Of a DNA stretch of 46,340 nucleotides, positions 15,193 to 23,245 are shown piece after piece. The position numbers and the translations under genes were made by a program. The notes beneath the pieces were generated by a model. That model was not told the origin of the DNA, searched no databases, and worked only from the letters and a program-made list of their open reading frames with translations. Position 1 is the stretch's first letter. Each line of letters begins with the position of its first letter. The stretch is taken from contig CAZDYP010000015.1 in NCBI GenBank assembly GCA_964509505.1, positions 1 to 46,340 on the forward strand, written 5' to 3'. Origin of the DNA: CAZDYP01 sp964509505. GTDB taxonomy: Bacteria > Chloroflexota > Anaerolineae > JACRMK01.

Positions 15193-17732
15193 ATCCTGCG
15201 AAATGGGTGTCGCGTATCTTGCCGCCGCTCGTCCTTGCGCTGGTCGTGCTGTTCGTCTTGCGTAACATCTGGCTGCCCGCGCAGAACGGTGACACGTATC
15301 CGTGGGCGTCGGATACGCTGGGGCATCTCGTCAAAGCGGAATATCTGCAACAGGAAATTGCGCAAGGGCATTGGTATCCGAACCTGTTTCCGTATTGGTA
15401 CAATGGCTTGCAGATGCTGCGCTACCATCCACCGCTGCCATATTACGTGTTGATCGCGTTGAACTTCGTCACGCGCGACATGCTGGTGGCAGGACATTGG
15501 TACGTCGTGCTGACGACAGTGTTGAGTGGTTGGTCGTTCTTGTTGTTTGCGCGCTGGGTGGGCATGGCGCCTGCGACGCTCGGCGCGCTTTTGTTTGCGC
15601 TGGCGCCCGACAATCTGCGCGTCGCGTTTGCCGAGGGCAATCTGCCGCGCGCCTTGGCGACGGCGCTGTTGCCCGCCTTGACTTATTGCGTGTTGTGTTT
15701 GTTAGGCGAAGAAGGGAGGCGGCGTCATGCTGTCATTGGCGCGTTGCTCGTCGCCCTTATCATCGTGAGCCACGCGATGATGGGCGCGATCTTCGGCGTG
15801 GGGTTGGGTTTGGTGTCCGTCGTGTTGTTTCTGTTGCGCGGCGGGCCCTTCCGTCGTTTGTTTCGCGCGCTCGCCACGCTCGCCATCGGTCTTGCCTTGT
15901 CGGGTTGGTGGTTGTTGCCGAGCCTCACGGGCGGCATCACCGAATTGAATCAAAGCGCAGTGACCGAAGCGCTCGCCATCTTCCCCCTCACAACCTATCT
16001 CAATCCTCTCTTACGGTATCATGACCACGAAATTTTGTATGTGGGCTTGGCGTTGACGATGGTGTTGCTGTTGAGCGTGTGGCGCCATGAAGGACGCCAA
16101 CCGTTGGCGCTCGCGTTCTTAGTTGTGGGTTTCGTGACGGTACTGATTAGCACGCCGGGTTTCAACGAGATCTTCAATGCGTTGCCCGCGCATCAACTCT
16201 TCTGGCCCATTCGTTTCCTGAGCTTCTCAATGTTGGCGTTGACAGTATCGCTCGTCTTTCAAATGGCGCAATGGCAAAAATCCCCTTATGGTGTGTGGGT
16301 GATGTTGAGCCTCGCGCTTGTATTGTATGTTGACCTTGTGCCTTCATTCGAGTTGTTGTTTCGCGCGCCGCCGCCCCATGCGCTGCTCACCATCGCCGCC
16401 GAGTTGCCGCAGCAAACGGGTTGGCGACAAGCCACGTTGGATTTCAGTCGGCTCGGTTCGGCTGCGTCGTACATCTTCACCGCGCAAGGTGGACGCGAAC
16501 AAGTCTTCGGTTGGGCCTATCAAGGCGCGCGCACGGCGACGAATGTGGCGGGACTCAATAGCGCGTTGGAGAATGGCTTCTGGAATTACGCGCTCACCAG
16601 CCTCGATCGTTTGGGCGCGGATGACGTAGTGGTGTTGCATGCTGACCCATTGCTCCAACCATTTTCTCCCGTGTTGATTGACAAAGGCTTCAAGCATGTG
16701 TGGGGCGATAATCGTGTGAGCCTTTATCATCGTGACGGAGCGCCGCGCGCCTATCGTGTGGATAAGCGCACGCTCGGCATTGGCGCTGGCGCGCAAAATT
16801 TCGCCGTGCTGTTTCCGTCGCTTACCTGGGGTTCGTCCCGCTTCGTGGATGATTACGACGTGCAGTATCTGTCGCAGTTTCGCTTGGTGATTCTGTCGGC
16901 GTTCAACTGGCGCGACCAAAGCCGCGCCGAAGCGATCATTCGCGCGTATGCCGAACAAGGCGGCGAGGTGTTGGTTGACCTCACAGGTTCGCCGCATGAC
17001 CCGTTGGCGCGCGAGCCGCGATTCCTCAATGTCTATGGCGAGTTCGTGCGTTTCTCCAGCGCGTCCACCGTCAATCTCAACGCGGAGGGACAAACGAAAA
17101 CCCTGTTGCCATTTGCCGAGGGAGAATGGCAAGCCGTCGCGCCGCAGGGCAAACTCGAGAACGTCGTCACGTTTGATTATCACGGCGTCGTCGGCACGGC
17201 GTTGGGTTTCATGCAACGTGGCAAAGGACGCATCTGGTTCGTCGGTTTGAATTTGCCGTTTCATACGCTTTTGACCAAAGACCCAGTGGGGCTTGATATT
17301 TTGTCGCGTGTGATGACGGTGCCTGCGTGGCACACGCCTGAACCGAGTTACGTGCCATTGCAAAACTATCGCGCCGACCGCGATGGGTATGTATTTGAGT
17401 ATGAGATGACTGAGAGCGGCGACATCGTGGTACCCATAGCGGATCATGGCGGCACAGCAGTGCGCGTGGACGGACAATTGATAGCGAATCATTCGCTCTT
17501 CAACTTCGTGAGCTTCACCGCGCCTGCGGGACGCCATCGCGTGCAAATTACATTTCAGCCGACGAGCATTTACACGTTGGGGCTCATCGTCAGTGGCGTC
17601 GGCGTCGGCATTAGCATTGGCTTGGTGTTGTGGTGGAGAAAGGTAGGCGAGTATGCAATCAATCAAGCACAAGCCACGGGGCGCGTGGATTGGCGAGCAT
17701 ATCCTGAGCGTAGTCGGGGGACTCGCATGTAG
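15189..17732 (+). CDS. Large polytopic PTPS-related (PF10131-like) membrane protein
   Basis: An 847-residue protein starting at ATG 15189, overlapping the previous stop by ATGA; the frame is open further up, but that part is shadow. The N-terminal half holds about 12 membrane helices with a GT-C-like first loop (GDTYPWASDTLGHLVKAEYL, then YHPPLPYYVL), matching the PF10131 pattern as I know it. The C-terminal half is extracytoplasmic, including a GATase-like stretch (LSQFRLVILSAFNWRDQS, YAEQGGEVLVDL), and ends with one more helix near 800-820. The last residues YPERSRGTRM are encoded by a dispersed repeat (17699-17721) and the 3' end overlaps the next gene by 80 bp. It probably transfers or polymerises a glycan in the exosortase pathway. 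Confidence 0.7.
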   Translation: MNPAKWVSRILPPLVLALVVLFVLRNIWLPAQNGDTYPWASDTLGHLVKAEYLQQEIAQGHWYPNLFPYWYNGLQMLRYHPPLPYYVLIALNFVTRDMLVAGHWYVVLTTVLSGWSFLLFARWVGMAPATLGALLFALAPDNLRVAFAEGNLPRALATALLPALTYCVLCLLGEEGRRRHAVIGALLVALIIVSHAMMGAIFGVGLGLVSVVLFLLRGGPFRRLFRALATLAIGLALSGWWLLPSLTGGITELNQSAVTEALAIFPLTTYLNPLLRYHDHEILYVGLALTMVLLLSVWRHEGRQPLALAFLVVGFVTVLISTPGFNEIFNALPAHQLFWPIRFLSFSMLALTVSLVFQMAQWQKSPYGVWVMLSLALVLYVDLVPSFELLFRAPPPHALLTIAAELPQQTGWRQATLDFSRLGSAASYIFTAQGGREQVFGWAYQGARTATNVAGLNSALENGFWNYALTSLDRLGADDVVVLHADPLLQPFSPVLIDKGFKHVWGDNRVSLYHRDGAPRAYRVDKRTLGIGAGAQNFAVLFPSLTWGSSRFVDDYDVQYLSQFRLVILSAFNWRDQSRAEAIIRAYAEQGGEVLVDLTGSPHDPLAREPRFLNVYGEFVRFSSASTVNLNAEGQTKTLLPFAEGEWQAVAPQGKLENVVTFDYHGVVGTALGFMQRGKGRIWFVGLNLPFHTLLTKDPVGLDILSRVMTVPAWHTPEPSYVPLQNYRADRDGYVFEYEMTESGDIVVPIADHGGTAVRVDGQLIANHSLFNFVSFTAPAGRHRVQITFQPTSIYTLGLIVSGVGVGISIGLVLWWRKVGEYAINQAQATGRVDWRAYPERSRGTRM

Positions 17733-18381
17733 TTTGTGGCTGGCGGCGCTGACGACAGGGAGCGCGTTGGCGGCCAACATCGTCATTGATGGACAGTTCG
17801 CCGATTGGGCAGGCAAAGCGAATATCGCCGATCCCACGGGGGACGCGGGTCCCAACCGCGTGGACATCACTGGAGTTTATTGGGCGACGAACCCCGGCGA
17901 CCCCACGGCTTACTTCATGGTGGATCGCTCCACCACGGGTAATCCCGATGCGTATTATCGCATCGGGATTGACACGAACTGCAACGGCAATTTCAACGAA
18001 GCGGTTGATCGCGTGATTCTGATTACTTATGACCCCAATAAAACGCCGAATGCAGGTTTAGCGATCATCAATGGCGTGAACACACCTATCGCGGCGCGTG
18101 CGGGCAATTGGGGCGAAGTGAGGGGCTCGCGTGTGGAAGTGAGCGCGTCCTTTGCCGAGCTGGGCATCAGCGCCAACCAATCCATCTGCTTCTACGTCAG
18201 CAGCTTCCAAAATGCAAACCAGATGACTACCAACACCAACCCTTCAGACCGTGCGCCCAACAGCGGTACCATTACCTGGGTGCCCGTGCCGTCACTCGAT
18301 TATTGGCTTATAGCGCTCATCGTTGTCGGCATGGTGTTGGTAATTGGGCGACGCAGATTATTCAATGGTTGGCGTACTTAA
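17653..18381 (+). CDS. Secreted protein with tripartite C-terminal sorting signal (candidate exosortase substrate)
   Basis: A 242-residue exported protein. ATG 17653 is preceded by AAAGGTAGGCGAG and starts a signal peptide (basic MQSIKHKPRG, hydrophobic core, ALAANIVIDG). The mature part is beta-rich and starts IDGQFADWAGKANIADPTGD, reminiscent of CBM9/DOMON-type sandwiches; no catalytic residues recognised. The C-terminus is the key: WVPVPSLDYW, a membrane helix LIALIVVGMVLVIG and a basic tail RRRLFNGWRT. This motif-helix-arginine layout matches exosortase targets, and VPSLDYW resembles the IPTLxxW start of IPTL-CTERM domains. The exosortase gene follows after 125 bp. Part of the signal peptide (ILSVVGG) is encoded by the dispersed repeat at 17699-17721. 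Confidence 0.72.
   Translation: MQSIKHKPRGAWIGEHILSVVGGLACSLWLAALTTGSALAANIVIDGQFADWAGKANIADPTGDAGPNRVDITGVYWATNPGDPTAYFMVDRSTTGNPDAYYRIGIDTNCNGNFNEAVDRVILITYDPNKTPNAGLAIINGVNTPIAARAGNWGEVRGSRVEVSASFAELGISANQSICFYVSSFQNANQMTTNTNPSDRAPNSGTITWVPVPSLDYWLIALIVVGMVLVIGRRRLFNGWRT
17699..17721. repeat. Dispersed CCTGAGC-GTCG palindromic repeat, copy 1
   Basis: TATCCTGAGCGTAGTCGGGG matches the common interspersed element CCTGAGC-N3/4-GTCGAAGG found in many environmental bacteria. It is translated in two frames here: as YPERSRGTR in the upstream gene and as ILSVVGGLA in the signal peptide of the downstream gene. A second copy lies at 38045-38067. Confidence 0.6.
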
Positions 18382-18399
18382 ACATATCAAACAGTTCTC

Positions 18400-18477
18400 A
18401 ACACGAAGCCACAAAGATTTCACGAAGACGCGAAGAAACAGCTGTATGGCCTTGGTGTCGTGGTGTCGAATCGTGTT
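18400..18477. repeat. Inverted CACGAAG-type repeat before the exosortase
   Basis: ACACGAAGCCACAAAG...CACGAAGACGCGAAG (18401-18435) faces CCTTGGTGTCGTGGTGTCG (18450-18468), a degenerate complement. It fills the 125-bp spacer between the candidate substrate and exosortase genes. Confidence 0.5.
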
Positions 18478-18506
18478 GTCTATATGTTCATCGGTAATCA
18501 GGTTTA

Positions 18507-19121
18507 ATGTCCCTACTCGCCCTTTCGCTCCTCACACTCATTTGGCTCGTTGCCGTGTATTTCTTCCGCCACTATCGCATTTGGCTGCCTTACTATGTCG
18601 TCGGCTCGGTGGGCTTGGCGTTTCTCCTCATCGCTATCAGTCGTGACGTGTTGCCCATCGAGTTGTTCCTCAAAGCCTACACGGGCTACAGCGTGGACTT
18701 CTTCGCGCATTGGGTCGGCGTCGAGACGCGCACGTTTGTGGATGCGCCGGGGGTCATCTTGGTGTTGGTGATTCCGCAAGAGGAAGGCTGGACGCTCGTC
18801 GAAATTGGTGTGGAGTGTTCGGGGTTGTTGGAAGAAGCCGTGTTGGTTGGCTTGTTGGGTTTCTATCCTTCGTGGTCGTTGCGTCGTCGTGTGAGTTTGA
18901 TAAGTGTCGGGATAGCGCTGACGTTCATCGGCAACCTTGCGCGCGTGCTGTTTATCGTGATGACATTGCATCAACTCGGCAAGAGCTCGCTCTTCCTCGC
19001 GCATTCGTTGTTTGGGCGCGTGTTGTTTTTTGTAGTGGTTATCGCGATTTATTGGGTTGTGTTGACCGCGCCGACCATGCAGCAAATCCGCGCGCGGTTG
19101 GAAGCGCGGCAAAGCGCGTGA
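18507..19121 (+). CDS. Exosortase family protein, XrtG-like
   Basis: A 204-residue integral membrane protein with about six helices, the expected size for a minimal exosortase/archaeosortase. These are transpeptidases that cut a C-terminal sorting signal outside the membrane and join the protein to a surface acceptor. The catalytic set is visible: Cys104 in VECSGLLEE, Arg146 in GNLARVLFI and His166 in LAHSLFGRVLFF. A GT2 gene follows after 10 bp and a PTPS-like gene lies upstream; from memory this is the exact partner set of XrtG (TIGR03110 with 03111 and 03112). The likely substrate is the gene just before it. Subfamily assignment is inference. Confidence 0.82.
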   Translation: MSLLALSLLTLIWLVAVYFFRHYRIWLPYYVVGSVGLAFLLIAISRDVLPIELFLKAYTGYSVDFFAHWVGVETRTFVDAPGVILVLVIPQEEGWTLVEIGVECSGLLEEAVLVGLLGFYPSWSLRRRVSLISVGIALTFIGNLARVLFIVMTLHQLGKSSLFLAHSLFGRVLFFVVVIAIYWVVLTAPTMQQIRARLEARQSA

Positions 19122-19131
19122 CGAGCATGAC

Positions 19132-20496
19132 ATGAACAACACCCTCTTAGCGTTCTTCGTCTTTTGGGGCATCTGGGTGGTCGTGCCGATGTTGATTGAT
19201 GGCTCGACGGCGTTGGTGCTGTTCTTCGGCGTCTTGTGGGCGCGTTGGACAGGTCGCCTGCATCTGCAGACGCGCGCGCTCGACTTCTATCCGCGCGTCA
19301 GTATCATCATCCCCGTTTTGAATGGCGAGCGCACGCTAGGCGGCTGTCTTGCCTCGATTCAGGCGCAGACGTATCCGCTCACGCATCTCGAAATCGTCGT
19401 GGTGGACAACGGCAGCACCGACAAAACCTTCGACATAGTACAGCGCTATCAGCTCGAAACTTTTAGCGGGCAACTGCATTGGATTTCGGTGCCGTTTCGC
19501 GGCAAGCCGTGGGCGTTGAACACAGGCATTCATCTAACGACAGGGCAATACGTCATCAACATTGATGCGGATGTTGTGCTGCAGCGTGACGCCGTGCGCC
19601 AAATGGTGATGGCGTTCGAGACCAATCCCGACATCAGCGCGGCCACAGGGAGCGTCGAGGTCTTGCCCGCCGAAGCGCATGAGGGACGCATGACGTACCT
19701 CATTGCCGAGTGCGAGTTTCAAGAATACTTGTCGGCGTTTTGGATGGGGCGACAATATCAATCGTTGACGAATGGCCTTTATACGCTGGCTGGCGCATTC
19801 TCTGCGTTTCGTCGCGAGACGTTGTTGCAGACGTTCTTGTACGACAAGCTGACTGTCTCTGAAGATACGAAGCTGACACTTGACATCTACGAGCGCATCA
19901 AAGGCGCGCAAGTCGTGTGCATTGCGCAAGCCATCGCATACGTCACCCCCACGCCCTCCGTGAGCGCGCTCTATGCGCAGCGTGTGCGCTGGCAACGCGG
20001 CATGTTGGAAGTCATCGCGTTGCGCGCCAATCGGCTCAAATTCGACATCTGGCGCGTGCGTGGCTTGTCGCTTACACGGTTGATGCTCATTGACCACACC
20101 CTGATTTTCCCGCGCTTGATTTGGACATTCTTGTTCCCTGCGATGGCGGCCTTTGGCTATCCGTTGTCGCTCGTCCTCAGCGCGACCTTGTTCATGTATG
20201 TGTTTTACCTCGGCATTGCCGCATTGATGGCGTTCACCCTCTACCTCGTGGTGGATCCGCTCAAGCGCGCACGTTTGCGCGCGAACTGGTGGATTACATT
20301 CCTCATGCCTGCCTATCGCTTCGCCATCTTCGTGTTTCGCCTCGCAGGCTCCATTACCGCCTTAGCCGAGCCTGCCGAATGGCGCGTCGTGGACCCTGTC
20401 ACAGCGACCAAACGTGCGGGACAACAACTCTCCCAACAAGCGATGCAAGCGTGGAATGATTTTCGCAGCCAGCGTTCCGTATCCGGGCGTCAGTAG
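19132..20496 (+). CDS. GT2 glycosyltransferase, exosortase-G-associated type
   Basis: A 454-residue membrane-bound processive-type glycosyltransferase. One N-terminal helix is followed by a GT-A domain: VSIIIPVLNGERTLGGCL, VVDNGSTDKTF, the metal-binding DxD in INIDADVVL, the acceptor-side SEDTKLTLD and the QRVRWQRG (Q-x-x-R-W) motif, then three to four C-terminal helices. This is the cellulose/hyaluronan synthase-like architecture that polymerises and exports sugars. It starts ten bases after the exosortase stop, so the two are almost certainly co-transcribed. Its product could be the glycan to which the sorted protein is attached. The sugar is unknown. Confidence 0.85.
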   Translation: MNNTLLAFFVFWGIWVVVPMLIDGSTALVLFFGVLWARWTGRLHLQTRALDFYPRVSIIIPVLNGERTLGGCLASIQAQTYPLTHLEIVVVDNGSTDKTFDIVQRYQLETFSGQLHWISVPFRGKPWALNTGIHLTTGQYVINIDADVVLQRDAVRQMVMAFETNPDISAATGSVEVLPAEAHEGRMTYLIAECEFQEYLSAFWMGRQYQSLTNGLYTLAGAFSAFRRETLLQTFLYDKLTVSEDTKLTLDIYERIKGAQVVCIAQAIAYVTPTPSVSALYAQRVRWQRGMLEVIALRANRLKFDIWRVRGLSLTRLMLIDHTLIFPRLIWTFLFPAMAAFGYPLSLVLSATLFMYVFYLGIAALMAFTLYLVVDPLKRARLRANWWITFLMPAYRFAIFVFRLAGSITALAEPAEWRVVDPVTATKRAGQQLSQQAMQAWNDFRSQRSVSGRQ

Positions 20497-20688
20497 CCAG
20501 TCAGAAACTTCCTACTGCTCTCGGCAGTTGGCAATCCGCTGCCCAGCGCTGGATTACAAATCTAGCGCGAGCAGGGCAAGGTTCTGTTCTCATGCAGACC
20601 GATGACGGTCTGGCTTATCTCGCAATGCCCATATCAGATGAGCGGCTAATTCGTTTCTGCTCACAGTTTGTATGGTAAAATCTGCGCC

Positions 20689-22777
20689 ATGTCTATTCAG
20701 ATTCTCTCCGAACAGCTCGCGGCGCAAATCGCGGCAGGTGAAGTCATCGAGCGCCCTGCCTCTGTCGTCAAAGAGCTCGTCGAAAACGCGTTGGATGCGG
20801 GCGCGACGCAAATCGTCGTCGAAGCGCGTGAGGGTGGCAAGCGCCTCATCCGTGTCGGCGACAATGGCACAGGTTCCACACTCCACACACGGCTGGGTGT
20901 CCAGGCTGACGAGGCGCNNNNNNNNNNCCAGCGACGAAGCCGAGCTCGCCTTCGTGCATCATGCAACGAGCAAGCTCACGTCGGCGGATGATTTGTTCGC
21001 GATTCGCACGCTCGGCTTTCGTGGCGAAGCGTTGCCGAGCATCGCTGCTGTCGCCAACGTGACGATGCTCACGCGCGCGCAAGCCGAAGAGCTTGGCGTC
21101 GAATTGAAGCTCACGAACTCGCAGGTCACATCGCGCGTGCCTCATGCCGCGCCGCCAGGCACCATCGTCACCGTCGAAAACTTGTTTCACAATATCCCCG
21201 CGCGCCTCAAATTCTTGAAGTCCACGCAAACCGAATCGGGCCACATCCATGACCTCGTGAGTCGTTACGCGTTGGCGTATCCGCAGGTGCGTTTCAGTCT
21301 GACGAGCGAAGGGCGTCTCGCGTTTCAATCGTCGGGCAGTGGCGCGATGGGCGATGTACTGGTCGTGGTGTATGGGGTGGAGACGGCGAAGCAGATGATT
21401 GAGGTTCAAAGTTCAGAGTTCAAAGTTCAGAGTTCAAAGTTCAAGCTTCACGGTTCAACGACTGAAGCGCAACCGGCGCGCTCTGCTGAACCAGAATTTG
21501 GCGCATCTGAACTAGCAACTTTGAATCTTGAACCTAACACTTTGAACGTCGAAGAACCTAGAACTTTGAAGGTCGAAGGCTTCATCTCGCGTCCAACCTT
21601 GACGCGCGCAAATCGGGCGCACATCGTTTTTTTCGTGAATGGGCGGGCGGTGCAGGACCGTTCGTTGAACTATGCGGTGACGGAAGCATATCATACGTTG
21701 TTGCAAGTAGGGCGATATCCGATGTGTGTGTTACAAATCATGTTGCCTCCCGACCAAGTGGATGTGAATGTGCATCCGACGAAAGCGGAAGTGCGCTTCC
21801 GCGATCCTCATGCGGTATTCAGCGCGGTACAACGCGCGGTGCGCGCGACGTTGCAGGCGCATCAGGTCGTGCCGTCGTTAAGTAGTCAGATGTCAGTAGT
21901 CAGTAGCCAGATGGAGACGGGGCGTGGGACGATTGCGTGGTCGGCGGCGATTGAGCGACAAACGGCGTTGCGTAACTTGGGACAGGCGGGGATGGAGCTG
22001 CAACGCACTGAGATCGCAACTTCCAACTTCCAACTTCCAAATCCCAATCTCCAAATCCCAACAACGGATGAGCAACCAAGCGCCCAAACAACTTCCAACC
22101 TCCAACCTCCAATTTTCAATCTTCAATCCCCACTCCCGATGCTGCGCGTCTTGGGACAAGTCGGGCGCACCTACATTGTCGCCGAAGGCCCCGAAGGTAT
22201 CTTTTTGATTGACCAACATGCGGCGCATGAGCGCGTGTTGTATGAAAGATTTATGCGCGAGCGCGCGGAGCGTGAGGCGCGAGGCGAGATGGGGGTGAGC
22301 GCGCAGACGTTGCTCGAACCATTGCCGCTCACCTTAGGCGCGCGACAAGCGGCGCAGCTCGATGAACAGTTGTCCCTGTTGCGTAGCGCGGGCTTCGACA
22401 TCGAGCCATTCGGCGGCGCAACGTTTTTGATTCGCGCCGTGCCGAGCATCCTGGCAGAAGGCGACCCACGTCAAGCGTTGACTATCATCCTTGACGAAAT
22501 GGTTGACCCTGAAGAATATCGTCCGCAACGCGGTGAGCATCGCGGTCTGGCAGGACACGAGAACGACCCCTTGCACCGACGCAAAGAGGCGATGCTTATT
22601 GCGTCGGTGTGTAAGCAAGCGGCGATTAAAGGCGGGCGTTTGCTGACGATGCCGGAGATGCAAGAACTCATCCGTCAGCTCGAAGCGACGAGCGCGCCGC
22701 GCACGTGCCCGCACGGCAGACCGACGATGATACGTCTGGGCTTTGAGATGTTGGCGAAGGAGTTTGGGCGAGCGTGA
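20689..22777 (+). CDS. mutL: DNA mismatch repair protein MutL (interrupted by an assembly gap)
   Basis: ATPase and endonuclease that links mismatch recognition to excision. Start ATG 20689 (MSIQILSEQLAAQIAAGEVI). GHKL motifs KELVENALDAGAT and VGDNGTG lie before a 10-N gap (20918-20927); TSKLTSADDL and LGFRGEALPSI lie after it in another frame. Before the gap about 40 bases do not fit MutL, so this is an assembly artefact rather than a true frameshift. The C-terminal endonuclease has DQHAAHERVLYE (DQHA-x2-E-x4-E) and CPHGRP, so this is a nicking MutL. Low-complexity runs rich in heptamer repeats occupy 21402-21580 and 21877-22138, coding for the linkers. A copy-number change of one unit would shift the frame. 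Confidence 0.9.
20918..20927. other. 10-N gap in mutL
   Basis: Ten undetermined bases. Sequence 20875-20917 reads as an unrelated contig end: the frame goes from GDNGTG to STLHTRLGVQADEA, whereas MutL should go straight to I-P-S-D-E-A, and SDEAELAF resumes right after the gap in another frame. Confidence 0.95.
21402..21580. repeat. Inverted heptamer arrays inside mutL (ATPase-transducer junction)
   Basis: Left array: about seven units of GTTCAAA/GTTCAGA (21403-21449). Right array (21514-21572) contains the complement, ACTTTGAA-type units. In protein they read VQSSEFKVQSSKFK and LATLNLEPNTLNVEEPRTLK, just before the conserved VEGFISRP strand. Confidence 0.85.
21877..22138. repeat. Heptamer arrays in the mutL interdomain linker
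   Basis: Three tracts: GTCAGTA units (21887-21910), CTTCCAA/ATCCCAA units (22016-22062) and ACTTCCA/ACCTCCA/ATCTTCA units (22090-22138). They encode SQMSVVSSQ, TSNFQLPNPNLQIP and SNLQPPIFNLQSP. Direct orientation only; no complementary partner seen. Confidence 0.8.
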
Positions 22778-22811
22778 AGTGTGGACCGTGAACCCTGAAC
22801 GCTGATTAACT

Positions 22812-22834
22812 GTTCACCGAGTTGGTGAACTTTT
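22812..22834 (+). terminator. Weak hairpin after mutL
   Basis: GTTCACC-GAGTT-GGTGAAC followed by TTTT. It is part of a GTGAAC-type heptamer tract. Confidence 0.45.
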
Positions 22835-22875
22835 GTGCGGTGTGGGTGTATATTGAATATGAGAAGCAAACCTTG

Positions 22876-22915
22876 AAACGTGAAATGCGCCATCATTTCA
22901 CGTTTCGTATTTTTC
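22876..22915 (+). terminator. mutL terminator
   Basis: AAACGTGAAATG (22876-22887) and CATTTCACGTTT (22894-22905) form a 12-bp perfect stem with loop CGCCAT, then CGTATTTTT. The rest of 22778-23245 (468 bp) holds this, the weaker hairpin before it and the promoter of the next operon; I see no gene. Confidence 0.75.
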
Positions 22916-23026
22916 AAGCTGTTCGTCCCACAGTGAGGTCAGCGGGGGGCTGCCTCCTGTGTTTCCGCAGCTCTGCGTGGTTTCCTCCTAGCCGCGCAGA
23001 GCTGCTCGTATGGTGGTTACTAATCC

Positions 23027-23055
23027 TTGACAACCCCACATTCTGAATGTATATT
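23027..23055 (+). promoter_or_regulatory. Promoter of the peptide transporter operon
   Basis: TTGACA (23027-23032), 17-base spacer, TATATT (23050-23055). It is followed by a leader of about 185 nt to the GTG start at 23246. Confidence 0.7.
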
Positions 23056-23245
23056 TGCGCGCAAATCGCTCCGAGGATGATAGCTCAGATTATGGCTTTC
23101 ATCCTTTTATTTTACGCGATAAGCGTGTCAGGCTTGATGTGTGCTTTTGACAGAAAGGAGGCGACTCTCAGTTAAACTGTACTCCAGAAGCATTACACAT
23201 TGCCAATGAGTTCAATTTCAATTCTCACGAGGAGGAGAAATTAGC

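Noticed and set aside
16344..17870. 508-aa open frame antisense to the PF10131-like gene
   Set aside because: Arg/His-rich shadow of the GC-rich sense gene with no ribosome binding site or domain pattern.
20875..20927. True frameshift or insertion inactivating mutL
   Set aside because: The frame change coincides exactly with the N gap and non-homologous contig-end sequence, so an assembly error is simpler.
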